A DNA stretch of 64,000 nucleotides from the NCBI RefSeq assembly GCF_017254915.1, contig NZ_JAFKCT010000010.1, positions 52,669 through 116,668 of the forward strand. Direction: 5' to 3'. Shown piece after piece: positions 40,182 through 48,694 of the stretch. This DNA is from Algoriphagus oliviformis. GTDB lineage: Bacteria > Bacteroidota > Bacteroidia > Cytophagales > Cyclobacteriaceae. Both the position numbers and the translations under genes were made by a program. How positions within the stretch are numbered: position 1 is the first letter of the stretch; each line of letters starts with the position of its first letter. The notes below the pieces were generated by a model, which saw only the letters and a list, made by a program, of their open reading frames with translations, had not been told where the DNA came from and searched no databases.

Positions 40182-41008
40182 AGAATTCTAAGATCTTCGA
40201 CAACAATTTCTACAGCACCTACTACTATTCAAATATCATTTCAAATATATTGACTGGTGACCCTGATACGATTGGATTTTTATCCAATTTCCGGGAAAAT
40301 GTAGGCAGTAGTATTTTTCTTCCTTATCAAAAAGAAAGTGCTCTTCATTCCTTTTGCAGATCAGTAATTTCTGACTTCCTCCATGAAGACATGACCGCAT
40401 ATGATGAGGAGGATTGGAAGTTATGTAAGATAAATTCCTACTTCAAGTTTCGTCCTTACATCGACAATGCCTTTTCTGTGTTTGGCTTAAACTGGTCTTT
40501 TGATGAGTTTTTAGAAGGTAAATCAAATCATGAATTCTCCGATTTGGAGGAGTATTACGAAGAAGTACTCATTACCGGCTACTTTGAGGAAGTAGTTAAT
40601 CGAATAGCTGATGAGGTTTTCTATGTTATTTTTAACAACAGAGGCTTAATGAATGATTTTAATGAGTTAGTGGCTGGAAATCTGGATCTATATCGGAATG
40701 ACAATGAGGATTCTGATCTTGATGTTTCATCACTTTTTACCTCAAAGGGAACGCTTAAAAGAGCTCATATACCTCAGTGGGCCAAGAATGCAGTATTTCA
40801 TAGAGATAAAGGTCAGTGTACCTTTTGCCTGAAAGAGATTTCGGGAGTGCTTACTCCTAACAGCAAACGCCATTATGACCATATGGTTCCTCTAGCCGAA
40901 GGCGGACTTAATGATGTGTCTAATTTGCAGTTGCTGTGTGGAACTTGTAATCAGACAAAAGGAAGAACACGAACACCACCCTCTTTGAAATACATCAAGT
41001 GGTATTAA
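40178..41008 (+). CDS. HNH endonuclease with unassigned N-terminal domain
   Basis: 276 residues from the ATG that overlaps the cyclase-like stop by 4 bp; an in-frame ATG 7 codons earlier is less likely. Residues 198-262 form a zinc-stabilised HNH nuclease: Cys214-x-x-Cys217, DH at 234-235 (HYDHMVPLAEGG), NLQLLCGTCNQTKG with Cys254 and Cys257. The first 190 residues are mostly helical (EEYYEEVLITGYFEEVVNRIADEVFY) and not recognised; they could be a nucleotide-sensing or DNA-recognition domain. Two readings: effector of the cyclase-like gene, or the restriction enzyme of a type II system with the methyltransferase 100 bp downstream. Confidence 0.78.
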   Translation: MKNSKIFDNNFYSTYYYSNIISNILTGDPDTIGFLSNFRENVGSSIFLPYQKESALHSFCRSVISDFLHEDMTAYDEEDWKLCKINSYFKFRPYIDNAFSVFGLNWSFDEFLEGKSNHEFSDLEEYYEEVLITGYFEEVVNRIADEVFYVIFNNRGLMNDFNELVAGNLDLYRNDNEDSDLDVSSLFTSKGTLKRAHIPQWAKNAVFHRDKGQCTFCLKEISGVLTPNSKRHYDHMVPLAEGGLNDVSNLQLLCGTCNQTKGRTRTPPSLKYIKWY

Positions 41009-41108
41009 TTGCATCAAAATACTTCGTACTTTTCTCGTTTTAGTTCCTAAAATCATTGATTTTTGCTTGACATGGTGGATTACCCATGAAAATGCAAAAA
41101 CACAATCA

Positions 41109-42131
41109 ATGAAACTTTTAGCAATCGACCTTTTTGCCGGTGTAGGTGGTTTGACGGAAGGGATGCACCAAGCTGGTTTTGATACAAAAATGGCCTTTGA
41201 AATCGATTCTTTGGCCTCCAAAGCCTATAAATTGAACCATGAGGGAACCGAGGTAGTTACTAAGGATATCAGAAAGGTAGACCTTCAGGAGATCAGGGAC
41301 AAGCTAAATGGCGAGACGATTCACCTCCTCGCAGGCTGCCCTCCATGCCAGGGATTCAGTTCGATGAGAAGATTGAATCGGAAACAGGAGGTCTTCGACG
41401 AAAGGAATGACCTGATTAATGAGTATGTGCGGTTTGTGATGGAACTCAGACCCTATACCTTTATGATGGAGAACGTACCTGCTTTGGAGAAGTACGATCT
41501 TTTTCTTGCAGCGCTTGAGACTTTCAAGGGAGCTGGATATAAAGTCGATTACAAGGTGGTCAATGTGAAGGACTATGGAGTACCCCAAAGCAGAAAACGG
41601 CTGGTATTGGTTGGATCTAGGCTGGGAGACATTAAAGTAGCTGGGCCGGTGGAGGGGAAAGTGACGGTGAAAGATGTGATAGGAGACCTTCCGTTGCCGG
41701 GGAATTCCTCTGATCCTTTACACTCCGTTTTCCCTAAGCACACTCCGCAGATACAGAGTTTGATTCAGGACATTCCAAAGAACGGTGGAAGCAGAAAAGA
41801 TCTAGGGCCGGAGAGACAGTTGAAGTGCCACCAAAGACCTAGTGTGGGATTTAATGATGTGTACGGGCGACTTCGGTGGAACGAATATTCTACTACCATC
41901 ACTGGCGGTTGCCTTAATCCATCCAAAGGGAGATTCCTTCACCCGGAGCAAGATCGATGCATCTCGGCAAGGGAAGCTGCTCTGTTGCAGTCGTTTCCAT
42001 CGAATTATAAATTTCCCCTCGACGCTCCTAAAACCAATATTGCGCTCATGATTGGAAATGCTTTACCGCCTGAATTCAGTAGGATTCAATCAGCTCAGTT
42101 AAGAAACCACATCGATTTATACTTAGGATAA
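41109..42131 (+). CDS. DNA (cytosine-5-)-methyltransferase
   Basis: 340 residues from the ATG at 41109; an upstream start at 41067 would add 14 unrelated residues. All key motifs are present: I, AIDLFAGVGGLTEGM (SAM binding); IV, GCPPCQGFS with the catalytic Cys80; VI, ENVP (121-124); VIII, QSRKR (160-164); X, GNALPP (316-321). The variable target-recognition region is short (about 195-260). Methylates cytosine C5 in double-stranded DNA using S-adenosylmethionine. 100 bp after the HNH gene on the same strand. Either the modification half of a restriction system or a lone methylase; vsr-like copies upstream fit 5-methylcytosine. Confidence 0.93.
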   Translation: MKLLAIDLFAGVGGLTEGMHQAGFDTKMAFEIDSLASKAYKLNHEGTEVVTKDIRKVDLQEIRDKLNGETIHLLAGCPPCQGFSSMRRLNRKQEVFDERNDLINEYVRFVMELRPYTFMMENVPALEKYDLFLAALETFKGAGYKVDYKVVNVKDYGVPQSRKRLVLVGSRLGDIKVAGPVEGKVTVKDVIGDLPLPGNSSDPLHSVFPKHTPQIQSLIQDIPKNGGSRKDLGPERQLKCHQRPSVGFNDVYGRLRWNEYSTTITGGCLNPSKGRFLHPEQDRCISAREAALLQSFPSNYKFPLDAPKTNIALMIGNALPPEFSRIQSAQLRNHIDLYLG

Positions 42132-42176
42132 AATAACTATACCTCGTTTTTCTACTTTAAATTTTGTTAAAATAAT

Positions 42177-43862
42177 TTATGCCAATTTTACAAAATCGAC
42201 CCCAACCCTCGCCGGATGACCGAAAGCATGATTGGCTACTCTTTGAACATAATCATTACGTAAAGTGGTTACATACTCAACATCAAAATAATTAAGTTTT
42301 TGGTCAATCTCCTCTTTTGTGAATTTATTTGTTATATCCCAAATTCTAATTTTGTTGCCTATTAATTTGTTTCTTTCAACGTTGTACACTTTAGGCTTTA
42401 TGTAAAAGGGCTTGTGCAAAAATTGCTTGTAAGCTTGTAGTTCTATCTCTAACTTTCTATAGTTAAACTGTTCATCTGTTTCAGTTTCCTGTTTTCTGAT
42501 TTTTCCTTTCTTTACAATTTCTGTATCCCCCCATTGTACTATCTTATTATTTGGCAAGAAATTTAGGAAAGCAGTGTCTCCTAATCGCAAAGCTGTTTCC
42601 ATATCCGGAAATTCCTTTCCTTTTGCAAAATAAAAATTTGATTCAATTTTATTAGGGTAGTAACAGTCACAAAGGGCTGTTATACATAAATAATAATTGT
42701 CGAGCGAATCTTTGAATACGTCTCCGAAATTTAAGTTAGGGACATCGTCTGGGTTTAAACTTCTGACACTTACTGAATTATAAAAGACGTTTAATTGAAA
42801 TAAATCTTCATTTGTTGCAGCTTTTTTAATTTCACCACTTTTATGTTCCAAAAAATCAGAATCAAGAAGCTTTAGTTTTGCGGTTCTCAATTTTAATGTA
42901 GCTTGTTCTATCAGCAATTTTTTAATAATAATTCCGAATGATTTGTCATCTTTAATGTGATTTCTGAATTGAAAAAGAGCTTCTGTTGAAGACTTTAATA
43001 TTGTTTCATCAATGAACCGTTCATTTGAGTTAAATACCGACTGCATTTCTAATCCAAGTAGTTGGAAGAAACTACTTCTATTCTTTACAATTTCGTTTGA
43101 TATTCTTTTGATTAAATAATTATAGTCTGAATCTCCCTTTTCTTTTTTTATGGCTAGCACAAAAGTATTGTTTATAATAAAAGAATCTTCTCCTGAGTAA
43201 ATGATTTCATGATTGATTTGCGCCTTTTTTGGAAAGAAGTATAAATTTCTATTAAGGGCGATGTTGATTAAATCCAGTATAGTTTCCTTTGGTTTATCTC
43301 TAAATTTCTCAATCGGAAAAGTGTCTACAGCTATCTGATTTTCATTAAAAAATGAGTCAATGTCTTTACTTGCGTTATTGCGAAACTCTTCTATTTCTTC
43401 GACTGTTAGATGGTTGTACGTGTTCTCTATATTTTCAATTTCTTTCTCTTGTAATCCAGAGAAGTATGCTGTTAAATAAAGAGGTATTTTGTTGAAATTT
43501 GTTGACCTTGAGTAAATGCAGCAAAAATTAATGTATGGGGCTTCTATGGATTTTGAAAGCAGTTCTAGTGAATATTGTTGTCCGTCATTATCATCGAGTT
43601 CCCAGTCTAACAGAATTAAGTCTTTTCCTGCAAACAAATAATTGATCAATGAATCATTTGTCATTTGTTCTTTCTCAAATTTATGGACAATCAAACTTTT
43701 CCCATTCTCTTTGAAAGTTCTGAATAAGTCCCCAGATAGTTTTTCTTCACCCACGCTCATGTTAATAGGAGTTTCAGAATAAAAATCTTTAGCCTTATCA
43801 TCGATAAAAACAGCCGAATTTATGGAAGAATTTAATATGGTAAACGCTTTATCGTTATACAT
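42177..43862 (-). CDS. Receiver-like (Response_reg_2 type) partner of the double-ATPase protein
   Basis: 561 residues, AT-rich. The N-terminal 130 residues resemble a receiver: Asp21-Asp22 after a hydrophobic strand (SAVFIDDKA), probable phospho-acceptor Asp86 in DLILLDWELDD, and Ser118 in CCIYSRS at the switch position. The rest is long, mostly helical, and unrecognised, with a beta-rich C-terminal third (LNFGDVFKDSLDNYYLCITALCDCYYP). It starts one base after the stop of the ATPase gene, so the two are strictly coupled. By analogy with two-component signalling it should be phosphorylated by that protein's kinase-like C-terminus. The output activity is not visible. Confidence 0.7.
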   Translation of the reverse strand: MYNDKAFTILNSSINSAVFIDDKAKDFYSETPINMSVGEEKLSGDLFRTFKENGKSLIVHKFEKEQMTNDSLINYLFAGKDLILLDWELDDNDGQQYSLELLSKSIEAPYINFCCIYSRSTNFNKIPLYLTAYFSGLQEKEIENIENTYNHLTVEEIEEFRNNASKDIDSFFNENQIAVDTFPIEKFRDKPKETILDLINIALNRNLYFFPKKAQINHEIIYSGEDSFIINNTFVLAIKKEKGDSDYNYLIKRISNEIVKNRSSFFQLLGLEMQSVFNSNERFIDETILKSSTEALFQFRNHIKDDKSFGIIIKKLLIEQATLKLRTAKLKLLDSDFLEHKSGEIKKAATNEDLFQLNVFYNSVSVRSLNPDDVPNLNFGDVFKDSLDNYYLCITALCDCYYPNKIESNFYFAKGKEFPDMETALRLGDTAFLNFLPNNKIVQWGDTEIVKKGKIRKQETETDEQFNYRKLEIELQAYKQFLHKPFYIKPKVYNVERNKLIGNKIRIWDITNKFTKEEIDQKLNYFDVEYVTTLRNDYVQRVANHAFGHPARVGVDFVKLA

Positions 43863-43863
43863 T

Positions 43864-46758
43864 TTATTCAGTATTTTGTTTTATCACGAAGCAGGCTCCG
43901 TTTAAAGTGTTGTATTTCTTATCGTTGGTTGCATAAATGTCTAAGCCTGCTTCGTTCAAGCTTTGCTTTGACAAGTAAAGTCCAATTCCTCTCCCGTTAG
44001 GACGCTGAGAATAAAATAAATCAAAAATTTTATCCAATCTGTAATCAGGTATTTTTTGTCCAGAATTAGCAATAATTATTTCTTTTATTTCAGGCAAATA
44101 ATCCAGTTTTATCGTTCTTTGTTCTTTGTTACGCATCCAATAGATGGCATTGTTTATAATATTAATAAATACCGTGTGAATTATAGGCTCTTTAATACTA
44201 ATCAAATTTTTTTTGAACTCCTCTGACACCTCAAATATTATATTGTATTCTTTGATCTGATTTTCGAAAAATTCCTGTAAATAATTGTAAATAGTATCAC
44301 CCGAAATATTTTTGACTAGTGCGCCAGAAATTCTGTACAACGGAGATAACAGGGCATACTTGTCTTCCAATTGTTGGAAATTCTTTTCTAAATATCCAAA
44401 TTCCTTAAATGAACTGATGGCTTCATTTTTACTTAATTCTCCTAGTTGACTGTTGATTTTAGCATACAGCTGATTAAACTCGTGGTCGATAATTTCAACT
44501 GCAATTCCTAATTGAGCTGTATCTCTAGTTTGTTCCCATTGATATTTCATTTGCTCGTATTGAGCTTTATATGCTCCCTGAACTTGTTCTTCGTCGATAT
44601 CAAACGATAGTCTTTTTATGTGCTCAACTAACGGAAATAGTGTTTTTTCAGCTTCCTCTGACAGAGTATTGTATTGCTTCTCAATTTCATTAGTATATAG
44701 GCTTACCTGTTCTTTAGAAACTATACTATCGAGTACTTTTTGTTTGTTTTCTGATAAGGAGTTGATTAGTCGTCTAGCTCTTTCTCTGTAATCTTTATTT
44801 AATGAAACAGATTTTTCATCAAGTTGCTGTCTGTATTCATTGAGCATCTTTTCTAAAGAAGAAATATATGCGTTGTATTTTTTTGTAAAGTCAATCTTTA
44901 AATCCCGGATTTCTAATTTGTCTTGTGCTCTTTTATTTAGTTCTTCTCTTCTCGGAGTGACAAGCTCAATGTATTTGTTTAGGCGGTTTTCAAATTTATA
45001 CAACCGCTCTATTTGTGTTTCCGTAGGTTTATAGCGTTTCGGAATTTTAGGAATTAAACCTTTAAGTTCTAAATCTAACTTTTGAAGTTCATCTAGAATA
45101 TCTTCAACCTCTGAGTATGTGATATTAATAGTGTCTAGTTTCTCGTCCAGTGTGTCTAGAAGACTTTCGTATTTTGTTTGATGGTCATCTATTCTTTGCG
45201 GATAGCTGTTCAGCGACTTAGTAAAAGCAATTTTCTCTGCTTTTTCTCTGGCTTTGTCAGCTTGCAGCGCTTCGTTTTGGTCATTTATTTGTTTCTTTTT
45301 GTCGAGAAACAGCGATTCTTTCGCTTCTGTGGCAAAATAGTCCTGTGCTAATGTTACAAAAAAACCTATAACATCATTTGTAAAAGCTCGGTATTGAGTA
45401 TTGTTTATTAAGCCTTCTCTACTTGATTTATCTATTAATTTGGGATTTTTTTCTCTTTTCAATCCTAAATAACCAAACATTCTTCGATATGAAAAATAGA
45501 ACGTTCCGGCTCTTCTAGATCTTCTTTGCTCAAAATTTAAGAAATCTGCATTGTGTCTTCCATAAGGCAGTACTCTAAATTCATCACGGTAGATATAAAG
45601 CCCTCCATATAGATTTGCTTTTGTTTTTAGACTTGCAAATTGTTGCTCCGTAAGAAGAGATGACTTCTCTTCACCTTGCGAATATCCTAATTCAATTGGG
45701 ATTTCGCCGTAAAATGATGTTGAGTTTCTTTTTCTTGGATTTGCGTAATCGTAATCAATTATTTGATCATAAATTCTTATTTGTCCGGCGAACCCCCCTT
45801 TACCATCAAATTTTCCATCGATAAATACATCTGCTAAATCAAAGTCTTTCCTTGTGAAGAAGTTGCCTGATGAGGTAAGTAAATCGTATTGTTCAGATTC
45901 TGTATGAATATTTATAGCGGTGGCGATGTTTATGGTTTTCTCTTTAAACGGATTTGTAAAACCTGATAAGCTGGTTATTACAAACATTTTTTCATCTATA
46001 TTGTCATCGTCTTTTTCCGATAATTCTATAATTTGATTTATAGGATTAAAAACCAAAAACATCGTTCCGTGAGCGTCTTTAGATCCAAAGAAAGATAGGA
46101 TATTATTCAGAATCGGTTCTTCCAATATGGCATTTTCCGTTTCAAAAATAATATCAGATTTCAACTCTATTTGTTTTCCTTCCCAAATTGGTTTATCATC
46201 TGAGTCCGTTTCTTTATCAAAATTTGATAAGAACATTTTTTTCAGTTTAGGAAAATCGGTATTCAGTAATTCGGTTTTTTCAAAAGACCTAATCGGAATA
46301 GTAATATCATCAAGGAACAAATTGTAGTTCTCTAACAATCTCCAGTCAAAATACAAAGCTTGTAAAGGATAGCCGATTTTCTTTGTAAGCATGAGCATCG
46401 GATTACCAAGATAGGCTACAGACAAACGTCCTATGCCTTTTTCTCCGGCTTTAATACGTGGTCTTTTCCATAGGGTATCTTCCGACTCTTCCTCCAATTC
46501 GGCCCTAGACTTTGAGTCTGTACCAAGCACTAGCCACTTGTCTAAAACATCTGTACTGGACATTCCTTTTCCATCATCAGCGATTAAAAAATATGATTTT
46601 GAAAGTCCGTTGTAGCCTTCTTTGTATAGATCAGCTTTCAGGTTGTCCGCATAAGCATCGTAGCCATTTTTCCATAGCTCTGTGATTGCAGTTGGCAAGT
46701 CTGCAATTTGTCCCTTTCCCAATAAATCTACTGCTCTGGCTTTTGTTCTAAATTGCAT
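43864..46758 (-). CDS. Protein with two GHKL ATPases: MORC-like N-terminus and histidine-kinase-like C-terminus
   Basis: 964 residues, AT-rich. Residues 1-200 form a MORC/Hsp90-type ATPase: E27-x3-N31-x2-D34 (ITELWKNGYDAY), IADDGKGMSS (59-68) and AGEKGIGRLSV (104-114). An S5-like part probably follows, then a long coiled coil (about 480-720, charged, heptad-like). The C-terminus is a second ATPase of kinase type: EIIDHEFNQL (about 753, a candidate phospho-His), INIINNAIYW (N box, about 868) and RGIGLYLSKQ (G2 box, about 919). Established knowledge: prokaryotic MORC and paraMORC proteins occur in restriction-modification loci. Carrying both domain types and a receiver-like partner points to a defence sensor-kinase machine; the role is inference. 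Confidence 0.82.
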   Translation of the reverse strand: MQFRTKARAVDLLGKGQIADLPTAITELWKNGYDAYADNLKADLYKEGYNGLSKSYFLIADDGKGMSSTDVLDKWLVLGTDSKSRAELEEESEDTLWKRPRIKAGEKGIGRLSVAYLGNPMLMLTKKIGYPLQALYFDWRLLENYNLFLDDITIPIRSFEKTELLNTDFPKLKKMFLSNFDKETDSDDKPIWEGKQIELKSDIIFETENAILEEPILNNILSFFGSKDAHGTMFLVFNPINQIIELSEKDDDNIDEKMFVITSLSGFTNPFKEKTINIATAINIHTESEQYDLLTSSGNFFTRKDFDLADVFIDGKFDGKGGFAGQIRIYDQIIDYDYANPRKRNSTSFYGEIPIELGYSQGEEKSSLLTEQQFASLKTKANLYGGLYIYRDEFRVLPYGRHNADFLNFEQRRSRRAGTFYFSYRRMFGYLGLKREKNPKLIDKSSREGLINNTQYRAFTNDVIGFFVTLAQDYFATEAKESLFLDKKKQINDQNEALQADKAREKAEKIAFTKSLNSYPQRIDDHQTKYESLLDTLDEKLDTINITYSEVEDILDELQKLDLELKGLIPKIPKRYKPTETQIERLYKFENRLNKYIELVTPRREELNKRAQDKLEIRDLKIDFTKKYNAYISSLEKMLNEYRQQLDEKSVSLNKDYRERARRLINSLSENKQKVLDSIVSKEQVSLYTNEIEKQYNTLSEEAEKTLFPLVEHIKRLSFDIDEEQVQGAYKAQYEQMKYQWEQTRDTAQLGIAVEIIDHEFNQLYAKINSQLGELSKNEAISSFKEFGYLEKNFQQLEDKYALLSPLYRISGALVKNISGDTIYNYLQEFFENQIKEYNIIFEVSEEFKKNLISIKEPIIHTVFINIINNAIYWMRNKEQRTIKLDYLPEIKEIIIANSGQKIPDYRLDKIFDLFYSQRPNGRGIGLYLSKQSLNEAGLDIYATNDKKYNTLNGACFVIKQNTE

Positions 46759-46886
46759 TACTATGACTTTTCATCATCAATTATTAATTAGATAGTTTGG
46801 AATCCACTTTAATGGCGGGCAGAAGTATTTTTATTTTTGGCCATTAATTTAAAAATGGATTTAGTTGATTGGCTTTATTTGCTCTC

Positions 46887-47336
46887 CTATTTAGACTTCA
46901 TCCTCTTCACTTCCTCCGCCAATTCCTTCACTGTATTGGTCAAAGATTCAATTTGAGCACTTTTTTGCTTGTCATCGGCAATAAACTTCTCTAAAAGCTT
47001 GACGATTTGGTCAACTGGATAATACTGAATGTTCGGTCGGTTATGTTGACTTGAATTGACCGCATGATCATTGAAGGTATTGTTCGTTTGGATGTTGTAG
47101 ACAGCTTTTTCATCGTCGAAATTCTTGATAAACTCAGGCGTCACGCCCAATTTCTCGGCGATTGTTTCCAAAGTGGAATCATCGATATACTCACTGTTTT
47201 CCAGTTTGGACATCTGCTGCTGGCTCCAGTCACAGGCCTCGGCAAGGGCATATTGCTTGATTCCCACGATTTCTCTGATTCTCTGGATATTGTGCCCGAG
47301 GTGGATTTGCTTTCGGTCTTTTTTTGCTTCGCTCAT
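46887..47336 (-). CDS. XRE-family HTH regulator with coiled-coil C-terminus
   Basis: 149 residues from the ATG at 47336; a GTG 13 codons upstream would start inside the operator palindrome. HTH at about 13-68: GHNIQRIREIVGIKQYALAEACDWSQQQMSKLENSEYIDDSTLETIAEKLGVTPEFI. After a linker containing IQTNNTFNDHAVN, the last 40 residues are a Lys/Glu heptad helix for oligomerisation. This form is widespread in Bacteroidota. It lies 128 bp upstream of the double-ATPase gene on the same strand, so it probably controls itself and possibly that operon. Confidence 0.88.
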   Translation of the reverse strand: MSEAKKDRKQIHLGHNIQRIREIVGIKQYALAEACDWSQQQMSKLENSEYIDDSTLETIAEKLGVTPEFIKNFDDEKAVYNIQTNNTFNDHAVNSSQHNRPNIQYYPVDQIVKLLEKFIADDKQKSAQIESLTNTVKELAEEVKRMKSK

Positions 47337-47360
47337 GCTTGAAAGATAAAAATTTGTCCT

Positions 47361-47375
47361 GTGGTAAGTTACCAC
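47361..47375. promoter_or_regulatory. Palindromic operator upstream of the XRE regulator
   Basis: Perfect 7-bp arms GTGGTAA-G-TTACCAC, 25 bp before the regulator's ATG, in its promoter or leader. Size and place fit an autoregulatory XRE dimer site. Confidence 0.65.
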
Positions 47376-48694
47376 GGCTGGTGGTTTTTTACTCGAATCT
47401 CCGCCTACATATTTGGTTTGTTAAGGCTTCAAAGTCGGCTAAAGCAATATAGGATATTTCTTTGATCATTTATATCTATAGTTGTTTTTGCAATGGAAGG
47501 GCCTGACAACATGAGTCATACTTTGATAGATCACCATGATGCAGGATGAGCCAATTTCAAATTCGATTATTTCGCTCGTATCGGAGATGGGTATGTCTTG
47601 CTATCTGAGCCCCACCGGGTTGTACCGTACACAAGGCATCCTTGCCGGAGACCGTCTGTATCCTCTCAAGCCCAAGAATCCGATCTGATCGCCTGTTTAA
47701 AACTTAACACTTTTTCTCCCCGATTGCCCGACCAGGACTTTGTACACTCCGGTTGGCACACCACTCCATCATCGGAGAGTAACGCACGTCATTGCGAGCG
47801 ACGTAGGAGCGAAGCAATCTAACCGGCTTAGTACTGCTTATAAGAGGACTGCTTCGTCGTTCCTCCTCGCAGTGACGAATCCGTCATTGCGCCTGTCCGC
47901 CGTGGCGGGAGGAAAGCCACTCGACGCTAGGAGAGAGGGTTGACGCGGCAATCTTTTCAAAGGAAGCAGGATTTCTATTGATGAGACTGCTTCGTCGTTC
48001 CTCCTCGCAGTGACGAATCCGATTGAAGAGACTGCTTCGCTCCGTGCCTCCGCTCGCAGTGACGTTACTGATTGACGAAACCGTCATTGCGAAGGGTTCC
48101 AAGAGTTTGATAGCTAAGGTTGTGGCCAAAACCCTGAAGCAATCTCACTAGTGGAAGCAGTATTCTCGTGGATTAGACTGCCGCGTCGCCCCAAAAGGCT
48201 CCTCGCACTAGTCCCGAAGGATTTCGGGAGTGACGCACGTCATTGCGAGAAGGTCGTCTTATGTCCAGAAGACCTTTGGGCGATCAAGGCCGCCGAAGCA
48301 ATCTCACTGTGTGGGTACCGTTTATGGTAGGACTGCTTCGTCGTTCCTCCTCGCAGTGACGTCTCCGATTGAAGAGACTGCTTCGTTCCGTGCCTCCGCT
48401 CGCAGTGACGAAACCAATAAGCCCATCCACTGCAGGGATGCCAGGCTTAGTCCATTACCTATTTCTTATTCGAAGGATCGACATCGGTCATCGGACATCG
48501 GACACACGTGCTGAGCTCGTCGAAGCATTGGTCATCCGACAATACTTCCGTCTCCCGTCTTCGGTCTTCCAACTCATTCAAAGCACATGAAATGCCTGAA
48601 GCAGGATAGCTATATCTAATCCAAACCACGCTAGAAGGCATTCCATAGCCAGCCCCGACTTTTCGGGGAGGCCATTAAAAACAAACACATACTC
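47376..48694. other. Gene-free region left of the TlpA-SusCD operon
   Basis: 1.3 kb between the XRE gene and the TlpA-like gene. It holds the repeat cluster above. Before it, 47,376-47,780 is plain DNA with no gene I can support. After it, 48,420-48,690 has a short C/T-rich CTTCCGTCTCCCGTCTTCGG stretch like those near 28.7 kb and a CCCCGA-CTTT-TCGGGG hairpin (48653-48668), 26 bp before the TlpA-like ATG. Confidence 0.6.
47788..48410. repeat. Cluster of GTCATTGCGAG...GAAGCAATCT inverted-repeat elements
   Basis: At least eight arms of one repeat family. Forward arms (GTCATTGCGAG to GAAGCAATCT) at 47788-47820, 48084-48144 and from 48239 to 48304; reverse arms (GACTGCTTCG...CTCGCAGTGAC) at 47847-47876, 47985-48015, 48030-48064, 48174-48234, 48331-48360 and 48376-48409. 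A forward and a reverse arm about 26 bp apart make one large imperfect inverted repeat. These look like REP/BIME- or MITE-type elements and carry no gene; open frames across them are artefacts. Confidence 0.85.

Noticed and set aside
38561-42131. Classical Pycsar operon
   Set aside because: No membrane or TIR effector with a recognisable cyclic-nucleotide-binding domain is adjacent; only the cyclase-like gene fits, so it is reported as a candidate variant.
42177-46758. Ordinary two-component system
   Set aside because: The N-terminal MORC-like ATPase and coiled coil, and the 430-residue unassigned tail of the partner, do not occur in ordinary kinase-regulator pairs.
47788-48410. CRISPR-like array
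   Set aside because: Arms occur in both orientations with irregular spacing and no fixed-length spacers; no cas gene is near.
47598-48590. Several open frames of 60-94 codons
   Set aside because: They follow the GTCATTGCGAG repeat arms and repeat the same peptide text.
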